A stretch of 64,000 nt of DNA from contig NZ_JAFLRH010000017.1 of assembly GCF_017310645.1 (NCBI RefSeq), forward strand, positions 124,001-188,000, in the 5' to 3' direction. The notes under the pieces are model-generated. The model was not told the origin of the DNA, ran no database searches, and was given only the letters and a program-made list of their open reading frames with translations. The stretch is from Paradesulfitobacterium ferrireducens (GTDB lineage Bacteria; Bacillota; Desulfitobacteriia; Desulfitobacteriales; Desulfitobacteriaceae). Below are positions 1 through 7,815 of the stretch, in pieces. The translations under genes were made by a program, and so were the position numbers. How positions within the stretch are numbered: the stretch's first letter is position 1; each line of letters begins with the position of its first letter.

Positions 1-267
1 AGACTGCTCCATTTCCTGCCAAATAGCCGGAGAGGTATAGACCGGGATTTTTAATTTGCGGGCCAAAGCGCCGACCCCTTTAATATGGTCATTATGTTCG
101 TGAGTGACGATAATCCCTTCGATCTCAGCCGGCGCCACCTTCAGCAATTCCAGGTTATGTAGCAGGCTCTTCATGCTGATGCCCGAATCGACCAGCAAAC
201 TGCGTTTGCCTTCCCCGACTAAAATGGCATTGCCCGAACTTCCGCTAGCCAACGTTGCAAAATGCAA
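1..267 (-). CDS. walJ: WalJ/YycJ-type MBL-fold metallohydrolase, N-terminal part
   Basis: Only the first 89 residues are in the window; the gene runs off the left edge. The start HFATLASGSSGNA and the metal-binding motif THEHNDH (residues about 56-62) are those of the metallo-beta-lactamase-fold WalJ (YycJ) family, putative exonuclease-like hydrolases linked in Bacilli to the WalRK regulon and to coordination of cell division with replication. The start is taken as TTG at 265-267 because a strong GGAGGAG lies 8 bases upstream; no ATG is suitably placed. It is the last visible gene of a run with the TPR and Mo-oxidoreductase genes. Confidence 0.85.
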   Translation of the reverse strand, partial: MHFATLASGSSGNAILVGEGKRSLLVDSGISMKSLLHNLELLKVAPAEIEGIIVTHEHNDHIKGVGALARKLKIPVYTSPAIWQEMEQS

Positions 268-290
268 GTGGATTTCTCCTCCTCAAAACC

Positions 291-923
291 TCATTTTCCG
301 TTCAAAGAAGCCTGCAGTTCCCCCTGGGCGGCCGCGATCAAGCTCTGGAGCATTTGTTTGTTCTGATCCGACGGGCTGTTGTTCAGGGCCTGCTGCCACA
401 CTCGCATCGCTGTGGCGTAGTCTTTTTTGGCATCATAGAGGAACCTGCCGTAATTTACCAAAGCCGGATAGAAATTGGGGTTCTCGCTTAAGGCCGCTTG
501 AAAACCGGATTCAGCCAGCTCATTGTTCCCGGCATAAAAAGCGGCAGTCGCCATATCCACCGTGATGCTAATATCTTTTTTCCCTTTAAGAGCCGCTTGG
601 TAGGCAGCAATCGCCTGTTCCAGATATCCCTTGGCATCAGCCGGCGCCAAGTCGAAAGCCGCCGTCCCCAGATCATAATAGGTATTGCCCAGCTGAGTCT
701 GGAGTTCAAGATTGTCCGGATTAGACTTGGCCGCTTCCGTTAAAGCTTGAGCCCGGCTTTTGAGGTCCGCAAACTCCTGGGCCGGGTCATAGGTATTCGC
801 CGCCGAAGGAGTAGCCTGTGGAGTTCCTCCCCCGTAGAAATAGCTGAAAACAGGAAGCCCCACCATACTTAGAGTAATTACGCCAACGATAATTATGGCT
901 CCCAAGCGGTGCCTGCGTTTCAA
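291..923 (-). CDS. membrane-anchored TPR protein
   Basis: A protein of about 210 residues with a basic N-terminus and one hydrophobic segment (AIIIVGVITLSMVGLPVF), then an extracytoplasmic region of tetratricopeptide-like helices (LGNTYYDLGTAAFDL, AAFYAGNNELAESGFQAAL, ALVNYGRFLYDAKKDY). TPR proteins act as protein-protein scaffolds; no enzyme motif is seen and the partner is unknown. The start is uncertain: GTG at 944 and ATG at 929 have poor spacing to a ribosome site, whereas TTG at 923 has GGAGGG 6 bases upstream. It sits between the Mo oxidoreductase and walJ, with short gaps, so it is probably co-transcribed. Confidence 0.75.
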   Translation of the reverse strand: MKRRHRLGAIIIVGVITLSMVGLPVFSYFYGGGTPQATPSAANTYDPAQEFADLKSRAQALTEAAKSNPDNLELQTQLGNTYYDLGTAAFDLAPADAKGYLEQAIAAYQAALKGKKDISITVDMATAAFYAGNNELAESGFQAALSENPNFYPALVNYGRFLYDAKKDYATAMRVWQQALNNSPSDQNKQMLQSLIAAAQGELQASLNGK

Positions 924-945
924 AACCATCCCTCCAATTTTCACC

Positions 946-2916
946 CTAATCTAAGCGCCATTTGCGAATTTCACAGCGAATGTCGTAATAAGAGGTGCTC
1001 TTACCCAAATCAGACAACTCCGATTCAATCAGCTGATTTACCCCAAACCCTTCAGCGGTAGCCCCTTCGGGTACAACCACGGTTTCCGGGTGAATAGCCT
1101 CCGATACGGTCACCAGCGCCTTAAGCTGCCCCGCCTTGGTCTCCACTACTGCCCAGTCGCCGGAACGCAACCCACGTTTCTCAGCCAATTCAGGATGAAT
1201 ATAGAGGGTAAAGCCGTTTTCGTCCTGAAACTGGGAATGCAGCCCCTTAGCCGGATGCGGAGTGACCAGATACCAAGGGAATTCACGCGCATCCTGGCGC
1301 CGGCCGGCAGGGACAAAGGCTGCCACCGCGTCCCCGGCCTCTGCTAAGGCCTGCTCGCTGGCCAATTCTATTTTACCGCTGGGAGTGGAAAATTTCTTTT
1401 CAGCCCAGGCGACCGTGGGGATATAAGGAGCATGCAGCGCGCCTTGGCTCAATTTTTCAAGTGTTATCCCGTCCGTTTCCTCTAAGGGGGCAAGGATATA
1501 TTCCAGCCACTCGCGCGCTGAATAAGGAAAATCCTGTTCCAGCCCCAGCCTTCGGGCTAATTCCGTAAAAATCTCCGGCTCCGGCCGGGCTTCGGCTTGA
1601 GGCTTCAGCACTGGCTGAGCGTATTGGATCATAGGACCCCAGGAGGTGTAAATCAAATCTTCTTCTTCAAAGACCGTAGTTACGGGAAGCACGAGATCGG
1701 CCTGGCGCGCCGTTTCGGACATGACCGTATCCAGGACAACCTTAAACGGAATCCTGTGCCATACCTCCCGCCACAACACAGAATTGGGCTGCTGCACCAA
1801 AGGGTTGGAGCGGGTGACCACGGCCAATTCAATCGGAGGCTCGGCATTGGCCAACGCTTCTGCCAAACGGGCATGGGGAATCAGGCGCGCCTGATAACGT
1901 TCCGGCGGCAGGAGAAGAGTGCGCAGGCGGCCGCGATGGTACTGATGCCCGTATTGCACCCCGGCACCGGAGACCCCGACGTTGCCTGTGAGCGCAGCCA
2001 GGGCGTCAATGGCCCTCACCGTGCCGCCGCCTCCTTCATAGCGCTGAAGTCCGAATCCAAGCAGAAATGAGACCGGCCTGGCATGCGAGATCATATACGC
2101 CAGCGAGGTGAGAGTCCTAAGCTCTATCCCCGTTAGCTCGGCCGTGCGCTCAGGCGGAAATTCTTTGGCGCGCAAAGCAAACTCTTCCAGGCCATGCACA
2201 TGCGCGCGCACAAATTCCCAGTCAAGCCAGCCTTCCTTAAGGACAATGTGGCTTAGCCCCAAAGCCAGGGCCCCATCTGAACCGGGCCGAACTGAAATAA
2301 ACTCATCCGCAAACTCTGCGCTCTTGACCCTGACCGGATTAATGACCAGGAGACGGGCTCCCTTTTTCTTGGCCTCCAATAGATAGGGCATTAAATGAAT
2401 ATTGGTAAGGGCCGGATCTCTGCCCCAGAGGATAATGGTTTTGGCCTGATAAAGATCTTCCCAGTCACTTAAGCACATGGCGCCAAAATCAAGTTCTTGG
2501 GCGCGCTTTCCCGCTCCCCAGCACATACTTCCATCCGGTTCCGTCACTCCGCCCAAAGCTTGAAAAAAGCGGCGGTCCAGATTGCGCAAAGCGCCGTTGT
2601 GCCCATAGTCATAGTGATGCAGTATTCCCCAAGATCCGGTTTTCTTAAGCGTTTGCTTAATTTTCCCGGCCACTAAATCATAAGCTTCATCCCAAGAAAT
2701 TCTAGCCCAGCCTTCCCCCGTACGCTTAAGCGGAAAGCGCAGCCGGTCAGGGGAAGAGACCCGTTCAAGCAAGGCTTGTCCTTTGGAGCAGACAAAGCCC
2801 TTCGTAATCGGGTTTTGCCCGTCTCCGTGCAGGCGCAGGCCCTCGGGCCTCACTTCAACTAAGAAACCGCAGCTATCCGGACAGTTCAAGGGACAGGCTG
2901 AACGAACCATCTTCAT
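946..2916 (-). CDS. molybdopterin-dependent oxidoreductase (FdhA/DMSO-reductase family)
   Basis: This 656-residue protein belongs to the bis-MGD molybdenum/tungsten oxidoreductase family. Cysteines C8, C12, C16 and C43 match the N-terminal [4Fe-4S] ligand pattern. The segment DGSMCWGAG puts C132 where the family carries its Cys/Sec/Ser metal ligand, so C132 is the likely Mo ligand. The C-terminal part has the dinucleotide-binding barrel (TPHPAKGLHSQF). There is no Tat signal and no adjacent iron-sulfur or membrane subunit, so it is probably cytoplasmic with an unlinked electron partner. The substrate cannot be read from sequence. ATG at 2916 is preferred over an upstream GTG because GAGG lies 8 bases before it. 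Confidence 0.85.
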   Translation of the reverse strand: MKMVRSACPLNCPDSCGFLVEVRPEGLRLHGDGQNPITKGFVCSKGQALLERVSSPDRLRFPLKRTGEGWARISWDEAYDLVAGKIKQTLKKTGSWGILHHYDYGHNGALRNLDRRFFQALGGVTEPDGSMCWGAGKRAQELDFGAMCLSDWEDLYQAKTIILWGRDPALTNIHLMPYLLEAKKKGARLLVINPVRVKSAEFADEFISVRPGSDGALALGLSHIVLKEGWLDWEFVRAHVHGLEEFALRAKEFPPERTAELTGIELRTLTSLAYMISHARPVSFLLGFGLQRYEGGGGTVRAIDALAALTGNVGVSGAGVQYGHQYHRGRLRTLLLPPERYQARLIPHARLAEALANAEPPIELAVVTRSNPLVQQPNSVLWREVWHRIPFKVVLDTVMSETARQADLVLPVTTVFEEEDLIYTSWGPMIQYAQPVLKPQAEARPEPEIFTELARRLGLEQDFPYSAREWLEYILAPLEETDGITLEKLSQGALHAPYIPTVAWAEKKFSTPSGKIELASEQALAEAGDAVAAFVPAGRRQDAREFPWYLVTPHPAKGLHSQFQDENGFTLYIHPELAEKRGLRSGDWAVVETKAGQLKALVTVSEAIHPETVVVPEGATAEGFGVNQLIESELSDLGKSTSYYDIRCEIRKWRLD

Positions 2917-2937
2917 TATGAGCACCTCATATAAGGA

Positions 2938-3111
2938 GAATTCAGGAGTCAGGAGTCATCCAGACTCATGCGATTAAGCGAATGAAACAGAATCATCCCC
3001 AGATGTCATCGTTATTGGAAACTCATGTCACCGGAGGCTATCGTGGTGGTACTATCAAAGGAGCTGAAATTAGATCCGTGGTATTCTGAATTCTGACTCC
3101 TGAATTCTGAA
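2938..3111. repeat. GAATTCAGGAGTCAG-type spacer repeats (two copies, opposite sense)
   Basis: The gap between the SCIFF maturase and the Mo oxidoreductase carries a GAATTCAGGAGTCAGGAGTC stretch at 2938-2958 and its inverse, TGACTCCTGAATTCTGAA, at 3094-3111. The same words recur in other gaps of the window at about 21.0, 37.5 and 51.55 kb. Nothing coding is seen between them. Confidence 0.7.
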
Positions 3112-3126
3112 TGCCTTCAGAAATCA

Positions 3127-4578
3127 CTACCCTTGAAGTTCCTTCACCTTGAGATAAAGTGCGACTTCAAGCCGTTTTTGCTGAAGTTTACACCCTAAAG
3201 TATACACTTGGTTGAGGTCCCCGGTAAAGGCCGTGTTGGCGGCATGGCAGCCGCCGCTGCAGGCAAAGCGGGCCCAACACTCCCGGCAAGCTGGCTTAGC
3301 ATAGATATGGGCTGAACGGAATGCTTGTACTAATTCGGCGTCCAAGGCAACTTTATCCTCCGCGTGCAATGACCCCAGCTTATATTGCTCCTGGCCGACA
3401 AATTGGTGGCAGGGATAGAGATCTCCTTCCGGGGAAACAGCCACGTACTCATGTCCGGCCCCGCAGCCGCTTATGCGCTTGGGCAGGCAAGGGCCCTGAT
3501 CCAAAGCGACATTAAAATGAAAAAAGTTAAAATCCTGTTTCCGGCGGCGGCGTTCCAGAATCTCTTCCCCCAGGCGGTCATAGGATGCATAAATCTTTTC
3601 CAAATCCTCCTCACGGAAGGCGTAAGCATCCTGGGGCCCAGCCACCACCGGCTCGAGGGAAATCCGCTCAATCCCCAGGTCGGCCATGTGGAGGACGTCC
3701 CGGTCAAAATCCAGGTTAAAGTGCGTATAAGTACCGCGCACATAATAATAAGTTCCGACGGCATAGGGAGAGCTTTCCGGCCTTTTTGCGACAAACCGGC
3801 GAATGGCGGGAACCACTTCCTCATAGCTGCCGCTTCCATCGGCATAAGGGCGCATCCGGTCGTGAACCTCGGGGCGCCCGTCCAGGCTTAACACCACGCT
3901 GATATCTTCCGCCTCTAAAAAATCCTGAACCTCATCATCCAAGAGTACGGCATTGGTGGTCAGGGTAAACTTAATGCTTTTACCGGCTTTCGCCGCCGCT
4001 TCCCGCCCATAGTGCACCAGGTCTTTCACGACCGGGAAATTGAGCAGGGGCTCCCCGCCGAAAAAGTCCACTTCACAATGCGTGCGGTGCCCTGAAGCCT
4101 CCAGAACGTAATCAATGGCCTTAGCCCCGGTCTCAAAGTCCATCAGGGTGCGCACTCCGCCAAAGGCACCGGTCCCGGCGAAGCAATATTCACAGCGCAG
4201 ATTGCAGTCATGGGCCACATGGAGGCAGATGGCCTTAACCACCGGCTTCTCCGGATAGGCCGGGGGCTTTTCCGGCGCCTCAGGACTAAAGAGCGTACCC
4301 TCTTGCTTAAGCCCGGCCAGTTCTTCAAGGATCTCCTCCAGCTCTGGCGGCTGTTTATCCCCACCCTGCCGCAGGCGGTCTTTATCTAAACCCTCGCCGG
4401 CCATACCCCTCTCCTGTAATTCTTCCATCCGCTGCAGGATTTGATAAGCAGATTCATCCAATACATGGATCGAACCGGAATTGACATCATAGGCCAGAAA
4501 GAGATCCCCTTGCCTGAAAGCATGAACATTTTTTTTGAGATTGTACTGATGTAAATTAAGCATTTCTAAATTAAGCAT
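3127..4578 (-). CDS. scfB: SCIFF peptide maturase, radical SAM/SPASM thioether synthase
   Basis: The 483-residue protein installs thioether cross-links in the SCIFF peptide encoded just upstream. It has an N-terminal peptide-recognition region (residues about 15-95), the radical SAM motif C125-x3-C129-x2-C132 (CNLRCEYC) and a C-terminal SPASM/twitch region rich in cysteine (SGCGAGHEY, YPCHQFVG, CRECWARFACSGGCHAAN), which binds two auxiliary [4Fe-4S] clusters in this family. ATG at 4578 is chosen because AGAGG lies 5 bases upstream; an in-frame TTG at 4599 is less likely. The pairing with a SCIFF precursor makes the assignment firm. Confidence 0.93.
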   Translation of the reverse strand: MLNLEMLNLHQYNLKKNVHAFRQGDLFLAYDVNSGSIHVLDESAYQILQRMEELQERGMAGEGLDKDRLRQGGDKQPPELEEILEELAGLKQEGTLFSPEAPEKPPAYPEKPVVKAICLHVAHDCNLRCEYCFAGTGAFGGVRTLMDFETGAKAIDYVLEASGHRTHCEVDFFGGEPLLNFPVVKDLVHYGREAAAKAGKSIKFTLTTNAVLLDDEVQDFLEAEDISVVLSLDGRPEVHDRMRPYADGSGSYEEVVPAIRRFVAKRPESSPYAVGTYYYVRGTYTHFNLDFDRDVLHMADLGIERISLEPVVAGPQDAYAFREEDLEKIYASYDRLGEEILERRRRKQDFNFFHFNVALDQGPCLPKRISGCGAGHEYVAVSPEGDLYPCHQFVGQEQYKLGSLHAEDKVALDAELVQAFRSAHIYAKPACRECWARFACSGGCHAANTAFTGDLNQVYTLGCKLQQKRLEVALYLKVKELQG

Positions 4579-4608
4579 TCTATCCTCTCTCTCAATCAAA
4601 CAGAAAGA

Positions 4609-4633
4609 GAACCCATCCTTAAAAGGCGGGTTC
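4609..4633 (-). other. intercistronic hairpin between scfA and scfB
   Basis: On the - strand GAACCC and GGGTTC form a stem with further pairing inside, followed by a moderately U-rich stretch. It lies after the scfA stop codon and before scfB. It may let scfA mRNA accumulate above scfB by partial termination or by protecting the 3' end; this role is inferred. Confidence 0.5.
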
Positions 4634-4673
4634 CGTCTGAATCTCCCTGATGTTATTTTTCACAAAAACCGTA

Positions 4674-4814
4674 TTACTTTACGCACACTTGGTTGCCCAC
4701 AGTGCAGGAAGTCTTGCACGCCGATTGGCATGACGTCTGGCACTCCCCACAGCCTCCGGTTTTTACGGTTGCGCTCAGATTAGCTTTCACAACTGTTTGA
4801 ATGTGTTTGGACAC
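4674..4814 (-). CDS. scfA: SCIFF ribosomal peptide precursor (six cysteines in forty-five residues)
   Basis: A 46-residue peptide with cysteines at 22, 25, 29, 33, 37 and 44: an N-terminal leader (SKHIQTVVKANLSATVKTGG) and a Cys/Thr/Ser-rich core (CGECQTSCQSACKTSC). It matches the SCIFF family, the substrate of the radical SAM maturase downstream, in which Cys-to-Thr type thioether bridges form. The start is GTG at 4814 with a strong GGAGGAGG 8 to 9 bases upstream. SCIFF is almost universal in Clostridia but its physiological role is not established. The gene is short enough to be missed by automatic callers. Confidence 0.93.
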   Translation of the reverse strand: MSKHIQTVVKANLSATVKTGGCGECQTSCQSACKTSCTVGNQVCVK

Positions 4815-4899
4815 TCAAACCCCTCCTCCCATCTCAAACTACTCTGATTATAGCATGCAAACAAGTTTTATGGCAAAGCCCGGTGAAAAACATCTTGCG

Positions 4900-5841
4900 T
4901 CAAAACATTTTTTTCTTCGCCATAGCCAGCGCTGCTACGACACAGGCCCCTATGACAATTACGACAATAATTGCAAAGGCGTGGGGATTATCGTGCAGGG
5001 GAACATTGACGTTCATGCCGAAGAAGCTTGCAATCATGGTGGGAATAGCCATGACGATGGTTACAGAAGCTAAAAACTTCATAAGAATATTTAAATTATT
5101 GGAGATGACCGAAGCAAAGGCGTCCATGGTCCCTGTCAGAATGTCGCTGTAAATCTTGGCCATTTCGATGGCCTGCTTATTTTCAATAATGACATCTTCC
5201 AGTAACTCCGTATCTTCGGGGTAGTTCTTAATGCTCTCCGTGCGCAGCATCTTTTCGAGCACGATTTCATTGGATTTAAGGGAGGTTGAAAAATAGACCA
5301 GGCTTTTCTCAAGCTCCAGTAATTGGATCAGCTCTTTATTCTTGGTGGATTTATGGAGCTTGGCTTCAATCAGGCTGCTTTCTTTATCGATCCTTTTCAA
5401 ATACTGAAGGTATTTAGCCGCATTGCGGTAAAGAATTTGCAATATGAAGCGGGTTTTTTTATAGGTGTAAAATGTCTTGACCCGGTTATCCAAAAAATCC
5501 TTGATGATTGGATTTTCCCTTAAGCATACCGTAATAATATTTTTATCGGTAATGATAATTCCCAGCGGAATGGTTGTATAAAAAGGAGAGCTGCCGTCAT
5601 ACTCCGCAATTGGGATGTCCACCAGAATCAAAGTCGAACCGTCTTCATCAATCTCGATCCGGGAGCGTTCTTCTTCGTCAAGGGCAGCCCGCACATAGTC
5701 GGGATCCAGTTTCAAGGTACTGCTCACCCGCAGAACTTCTTCCTCGGTCGGGTTAATCAGATTAACCCAGATTCCGTCTTCATAATGATCAAGGGTAACC
5801 AGCGTTTCCCCTACGGATTTTAAAATTTCCATCATAGCCAT
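4900..5841 (-). CDS. CorA-family magnesium/cobalt transporter
   Basis: A 313-residue protein with a large N-terminal cytoplasmic domain, a long helical segment and two C-terminal transmembrane helices. The pore signature GMN is present in FFGMNVNVPL at the end of the first helix, which is diagnostic of CorA-type channels for divalent cations. The second helix ends in a basic tail (KKKMF). It lies behind an M-box riboswitch and terminator on the same strand, which supports Mg2+ as the substrate. Two ATG codons (5841, 5835) are possible; AAGGGA precedes the first. Confidence 0.9.
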   Translation of the reverse strand: MAMMEILKSVGETLVTLDHYEDGIWVNLINPTEEEVLRVSSTLKLDPDYVRAALDEEERSRIEIDEDGSTLILVDIPIAEYDGSSPFYTTIPLGIIITDKNIITVCLRENPIIKDFLDNRVKTFYTYKKTRFILQILYRNAAKYLQYLKRIDKESSLIEAKLHKSTKNKELIQLLELEKSLVYFSTSLKSNEIVLEKMLRTESIKNYPEDTELLEDVIIENKQAIEMAKIYSDILTGTMDAFASVISNNLNILMKFLASVTIVMAIPTMIASFFGMNVNVPLHDNPHAFAIIVVIVIGACVVAALAMAKKKMF

Positions 5842-6040
5842 TAGTCCCTTCTTACTTGACTTACTTAGTATGCGATGTCATGCACCTAAATAACCTAAAT
5901 TAACAGCTATCGTTGCTTGTACTGCTAATTCAGGCCGCGGCCGGCGTGTCCGGCTGCTTTAGCTTTAGTTTTAGGTTCATTCTTACTACACGGGCCTCCG
6001 TCCACACCAACCACCTCCGTCTTTCAGAATTAAACACTGA

Positions 6041-6159
6041 ACTAACATTCAGTGGGAAGTGAATCCATCCTTCAGCGCAATAGCGTAAGTTAAGGGCTAA
6101 GCGCTTTCGGCGAAAGTGTCCACTGGACACTTTCGTCTCTGAATGAAGTCTCGTTCAAT
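6041..6159 (-). repeat. 119-bp dispersed repeat, copy A
   Basis: These 119 bases are repeated in inverse orientation at 30109-30227, with five differences (about 96 percent identity). The unit contains a perfect 25-base palindrome centred on GTGTCCAGTGGACAC. Here it lies in the long leader between the M-box terminator and the Mg2+ transporter gene. It carries no plausible reading frame. Confidence 0.9.
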
Positions 6160-6192
6160 GGCTCATCAAATCCCGGTTGTGCAAATCAAATT

Positions 6193-6220
6193 AAAAACCC
6201 TTTCACGACGAGTGAAAGGG
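6193..6220 (-). terminator. riboswitch-controlled intrinsic terminator
   Basis: CCCTTTCAC and GTGAAAGGG form a 9-bp stem with loop GACGA (6198-6220), followed on the - strand by a U run. The 5' arm can alternatively pair with ACGAGTGAA at 6252-6260 in the M-box, which makes an antiterminator. Confidence 0.85.
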
Positions 6221-6225
6221 TAGAT

Positions 6226-6425
6226 AAAGCTGACCAGCAGCCTATCGCATCTTCACTCGTTCAGCTTTGGCACTGCACAGCTTTGGATATAATCCAGCTA
6301 CATTAGGTAAAACCTTATTTCGGTAATACCTGTTAACCCTTGGGCATCTTTCGATGGGGCAGGGCAGCAGCCTATATCTGTGCAGGAGCCTCACCTAACG
6401 AAGATTTCGTTTGGATTTACATGCC
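6226..6425 (-). ncRNA. M-box (ykoK leader) magnesium riboswitch
   Basis: Read on the - strand, the RNA has the conserved M-box blocks: GTTAGGTGAGGCTCCT (6384-6399), the GCTGCTGCCC block with an ATCGAAAGAT hairpin, AAGGGTTAACAG, and near the 3' end GTGCCAAAGCTGAACGAGTG. In this family Mg2+ binding compacts the RNA and favours termination. AAAGCTGA (6261-6268) pairs with TCAGCTTT (6226-6233), competing with the antiterminator. It precedes a CorA-type transporter, though about 350 bases separate the terminator from the start codon. Confidence 0.92.
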
Positions 6426-6438
6426 GAGGAACAAATTA

Positions 6439-6467
6439 ATAATACTATTGTCCTATGGGTTTTTCAA
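6439..6467 (-). promoter_or_regulatory. sigma-A promoter of the M-box/corA transcript
   Basis: TTGAAA (6462-6467) and TATTAT (6439-6444) are separated by 17 bases and lie just before the M-box. Confidence 0.75.
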
Positions 6468-6488
6468 TAAGTAAAGTTGAAAAAATAA

Positions 6489-6508
6489 ACCCCGGCTATT
6501 TCCGAGGT
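6489..6508 (-). terminator. terminator after the Spo0E-like gene
   Basis: A 7-bp GC-rich stem (ACCTCGG with CCGGGGT) followed by TTATTTTTTC on the - strand, 23 bases after the stop codon. Confidence 0.75.
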
Positions 6509-6530
6509 GCTTTATCGTCATCTTGTTTAA

Positions 6531-6785
6531 TTAACCGGCTCGATATACCATCTCATAATACTGATTCAGCAGTCGGTCAAGTCCCTGACTAATCTGAACA
6601 ACGTCAGGGTCTGTGAGGGACCGGTCCCTGGCTGATTCATTCATCCTTCGCCTGGACTCCTCAATCATATTTAACAGGATATCCAACTCCAGCTCCACCT
6701 CTGCATACCTCTCTCCACATAATTTCATGCTGTTGTATACAAGTTCCACCTGGAATATCTTAGTACATTTTTGGGTATTTGGCAA
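6531..6785 (-). CDS. Spo0E-like sporulation regulator
   Basis: A small protein of up to 84 residues. The C-terminal half (IEESRRRMNESA, then DVVQISQGLDRLLNQYY) fits the Spo0E family signature, a two-helix hairpin with the SQxLD motif. Members dephosphorylate Spo0A~P and so restrain entry into sporulation. The start is uncertain: the family is usually 50-85 residues, and an internal ATG (MKLCGERY) would give 66. No convincing ribosome site precedes either codon. It is a single-gene unit ending in its own terminator. Confidence 0.75.
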   Translation of the reverse strand: MPNTQKCTKIFQVELVYNSMKLCGERYAEVELELDILLNMIEESRRRMNESARDRSLTDPDVVQISQGLDRLLNQYYEMVYRAG

Positions 6786-6837
6786 GATGGTAGGTAATAT
6801 TTTTAATGATTAAGCCATGAAAATTTTTGATGCAAAA

Positions 6838-6859
6838 AGCGCCGTAAACCTACGGCGCT
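6838..6859 (-). terminator. terminator of tRNA-Gly
   Basis: AGCGCCGTA and TACGGCGCT form a 9-bp stem followed by TTTTT on the - strand, just after the tRNA. Confidence 0.85.
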
Positions 6860-6871
6860 CAAAATGTCTTC

Positions 6872-6946
6872 TGGAGCGGATGACGGGATTCGAACCCGCG
6901 GTCCTCGGCTTGGGAAGCCGATGCTCTACCACTGAGCCACATCCGC
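6872..6946 (-). tRNA. tRNA-Gly (CCC)
   Basis: A full cloverleaf of 75 bases with encoded CCA. The acceptor stem is GCGGAT/ATCCGC; the anticodon loop is TTCCCAA, giving anticodon CCC. The T arm reads GGTTCGAATCC. Confidence 0.95.
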
Positions 6947-7263
6947 ATTTTATAGAGAACGTTATTTATTATAAACTGGCCCTTAATTTATGTCAACCAT
7001 AGTATTGGAGTTTGTATTGGAGTATGTGCTGAAGTTTCTTAGCTTGTTTCTTAGCTTATATAGGCAAAAATGATAATTTGAAACAGGAATTTGACCAAGC
7101 TTGTCGAATGTATCTTTTTTAAGTGCTGTTATCAAATCGGTTAAACTGTTTAAAATCCCGGCAGCAATCATTTATTTTCTGGGGAAGGTATTGTCAGTAA
7201 CGGTATCTCCTCACGCCACCACGGGCTCGGTTGGGTTTGCATTCGTGTTATCAGGATGACTTA

Positions 7264-7313
7264 CACGCCGAATTATCCTATTGAACAGTAGGATAATTTT
7301 GGTGTGTTTTTTT
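7264..7313 (+). terminator. strong intrinsic terminator upstream of the MpsC-like gene, no gene before it
   Basis: A stem of about 17 bp (CACGCCGAATTATCCTA with TAGGATAATTTTGGTGTG, including G-U pairs and a bulge), an 8-base loop and seven T. The T run is only on the + strand side, yet no + strand gene lies upstream. It may end a small RNA or be an attenuator of the following gene. The preceding 90 bases hold no reading frame that I can support. Confidence 0.7.
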
Positions 7314-7351
7314 ATGTATAAGATAAGGTATTGCACCGGGGGCGAAAGTGT

Positions 7352-7714
7352 GTGAAGCACAAATCTGTTTTGGAAAAAGATCTAAACAAGCTCATTACTA
7401 AATTACACCGGGAAGTATTCGGAAGGGGGCCGGATGAGGTATGGGTTAAAATACACCGTAATGTTGGCACTTTCTCCTGTGTAAAATCCCTCACTTCCCT
7501 TGAAGAATTCCTACTTACCACTCCACATGGAGTTGATGAGGTTTTGCGTTTAAGACAAGTAATAGCTGCTAACATAAAGCCCCGCTTCTGCGCAGAGGTT
7601 GAGTCGCTCAGCGGAGTCAAAGTCGTTAGTGTCACCGGAAAGCTTAGCATTGAGACAAACACCTTTTACGGAGCTATCCTATTCCATGACGAAATCGAAG
7701 ACAAACTTTCTTAA
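7352..7714 (+). CDS. DUF2294/MpsC-like protein
   Basis: A 120-residue protein with the DUF2294 pattern: GRGPDEVWVKI near the N-terminus, then a middle helix (LTTPHGVDEVLRLR) and a C-terminal strand region (LSGVKVVSVTGKLSIETNTFYGAILF). The Pfam family is now described after MpsC, a component of a membrane-potential-generating system in Staphylococcus. Biochemical function here is not known. GTG at 7352 is chosen because GGGGGCG lies about 8 bases upstream and the family begins near this point; an upstream TTG at 7331 is possible. The HD-GYP gene follows after 101 bases. Confidence 0.75.
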   Translation: MKHKSVLEKDLNKLITKLHREVFGRGPDEVWVKIHRNVGTFSCVKSLTSLEEFLLTTPHGVDEVLRLRQVIAANIKPRFCAEVESLSGVKVVSVTGKLSIETNTFYGAILFHDEIEDKLS

Positions 7715-7815
7715 CACGAGAATAAATTTTTAGCCACAAGTGGGTGCTGAAAACCGGAAATGTTAATTGGGAATACCAGTGATTTTCGGAAAGACTTTAA
7801 TAGGAGGGATAATTA

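Noticed and set aside
946..2916. The Mo oxidoreductase as a selenoprotein
   Set aside because: No in-frame TGA; the ligand position is a Cys codon.
5930..6130. A 66-codon reading frame on the - strand
   Set aside because: It lies mostly inside the 119-bp dispersed repeat and the leader, and its composition is not protein-like.
6983..7171. A 62-codon - strand frame in the gap before the MpsC-like gene
   Set aside because: No ribosome site, no family likeness and low-complexity Asn/Thr/Ser ending; treated as chance.
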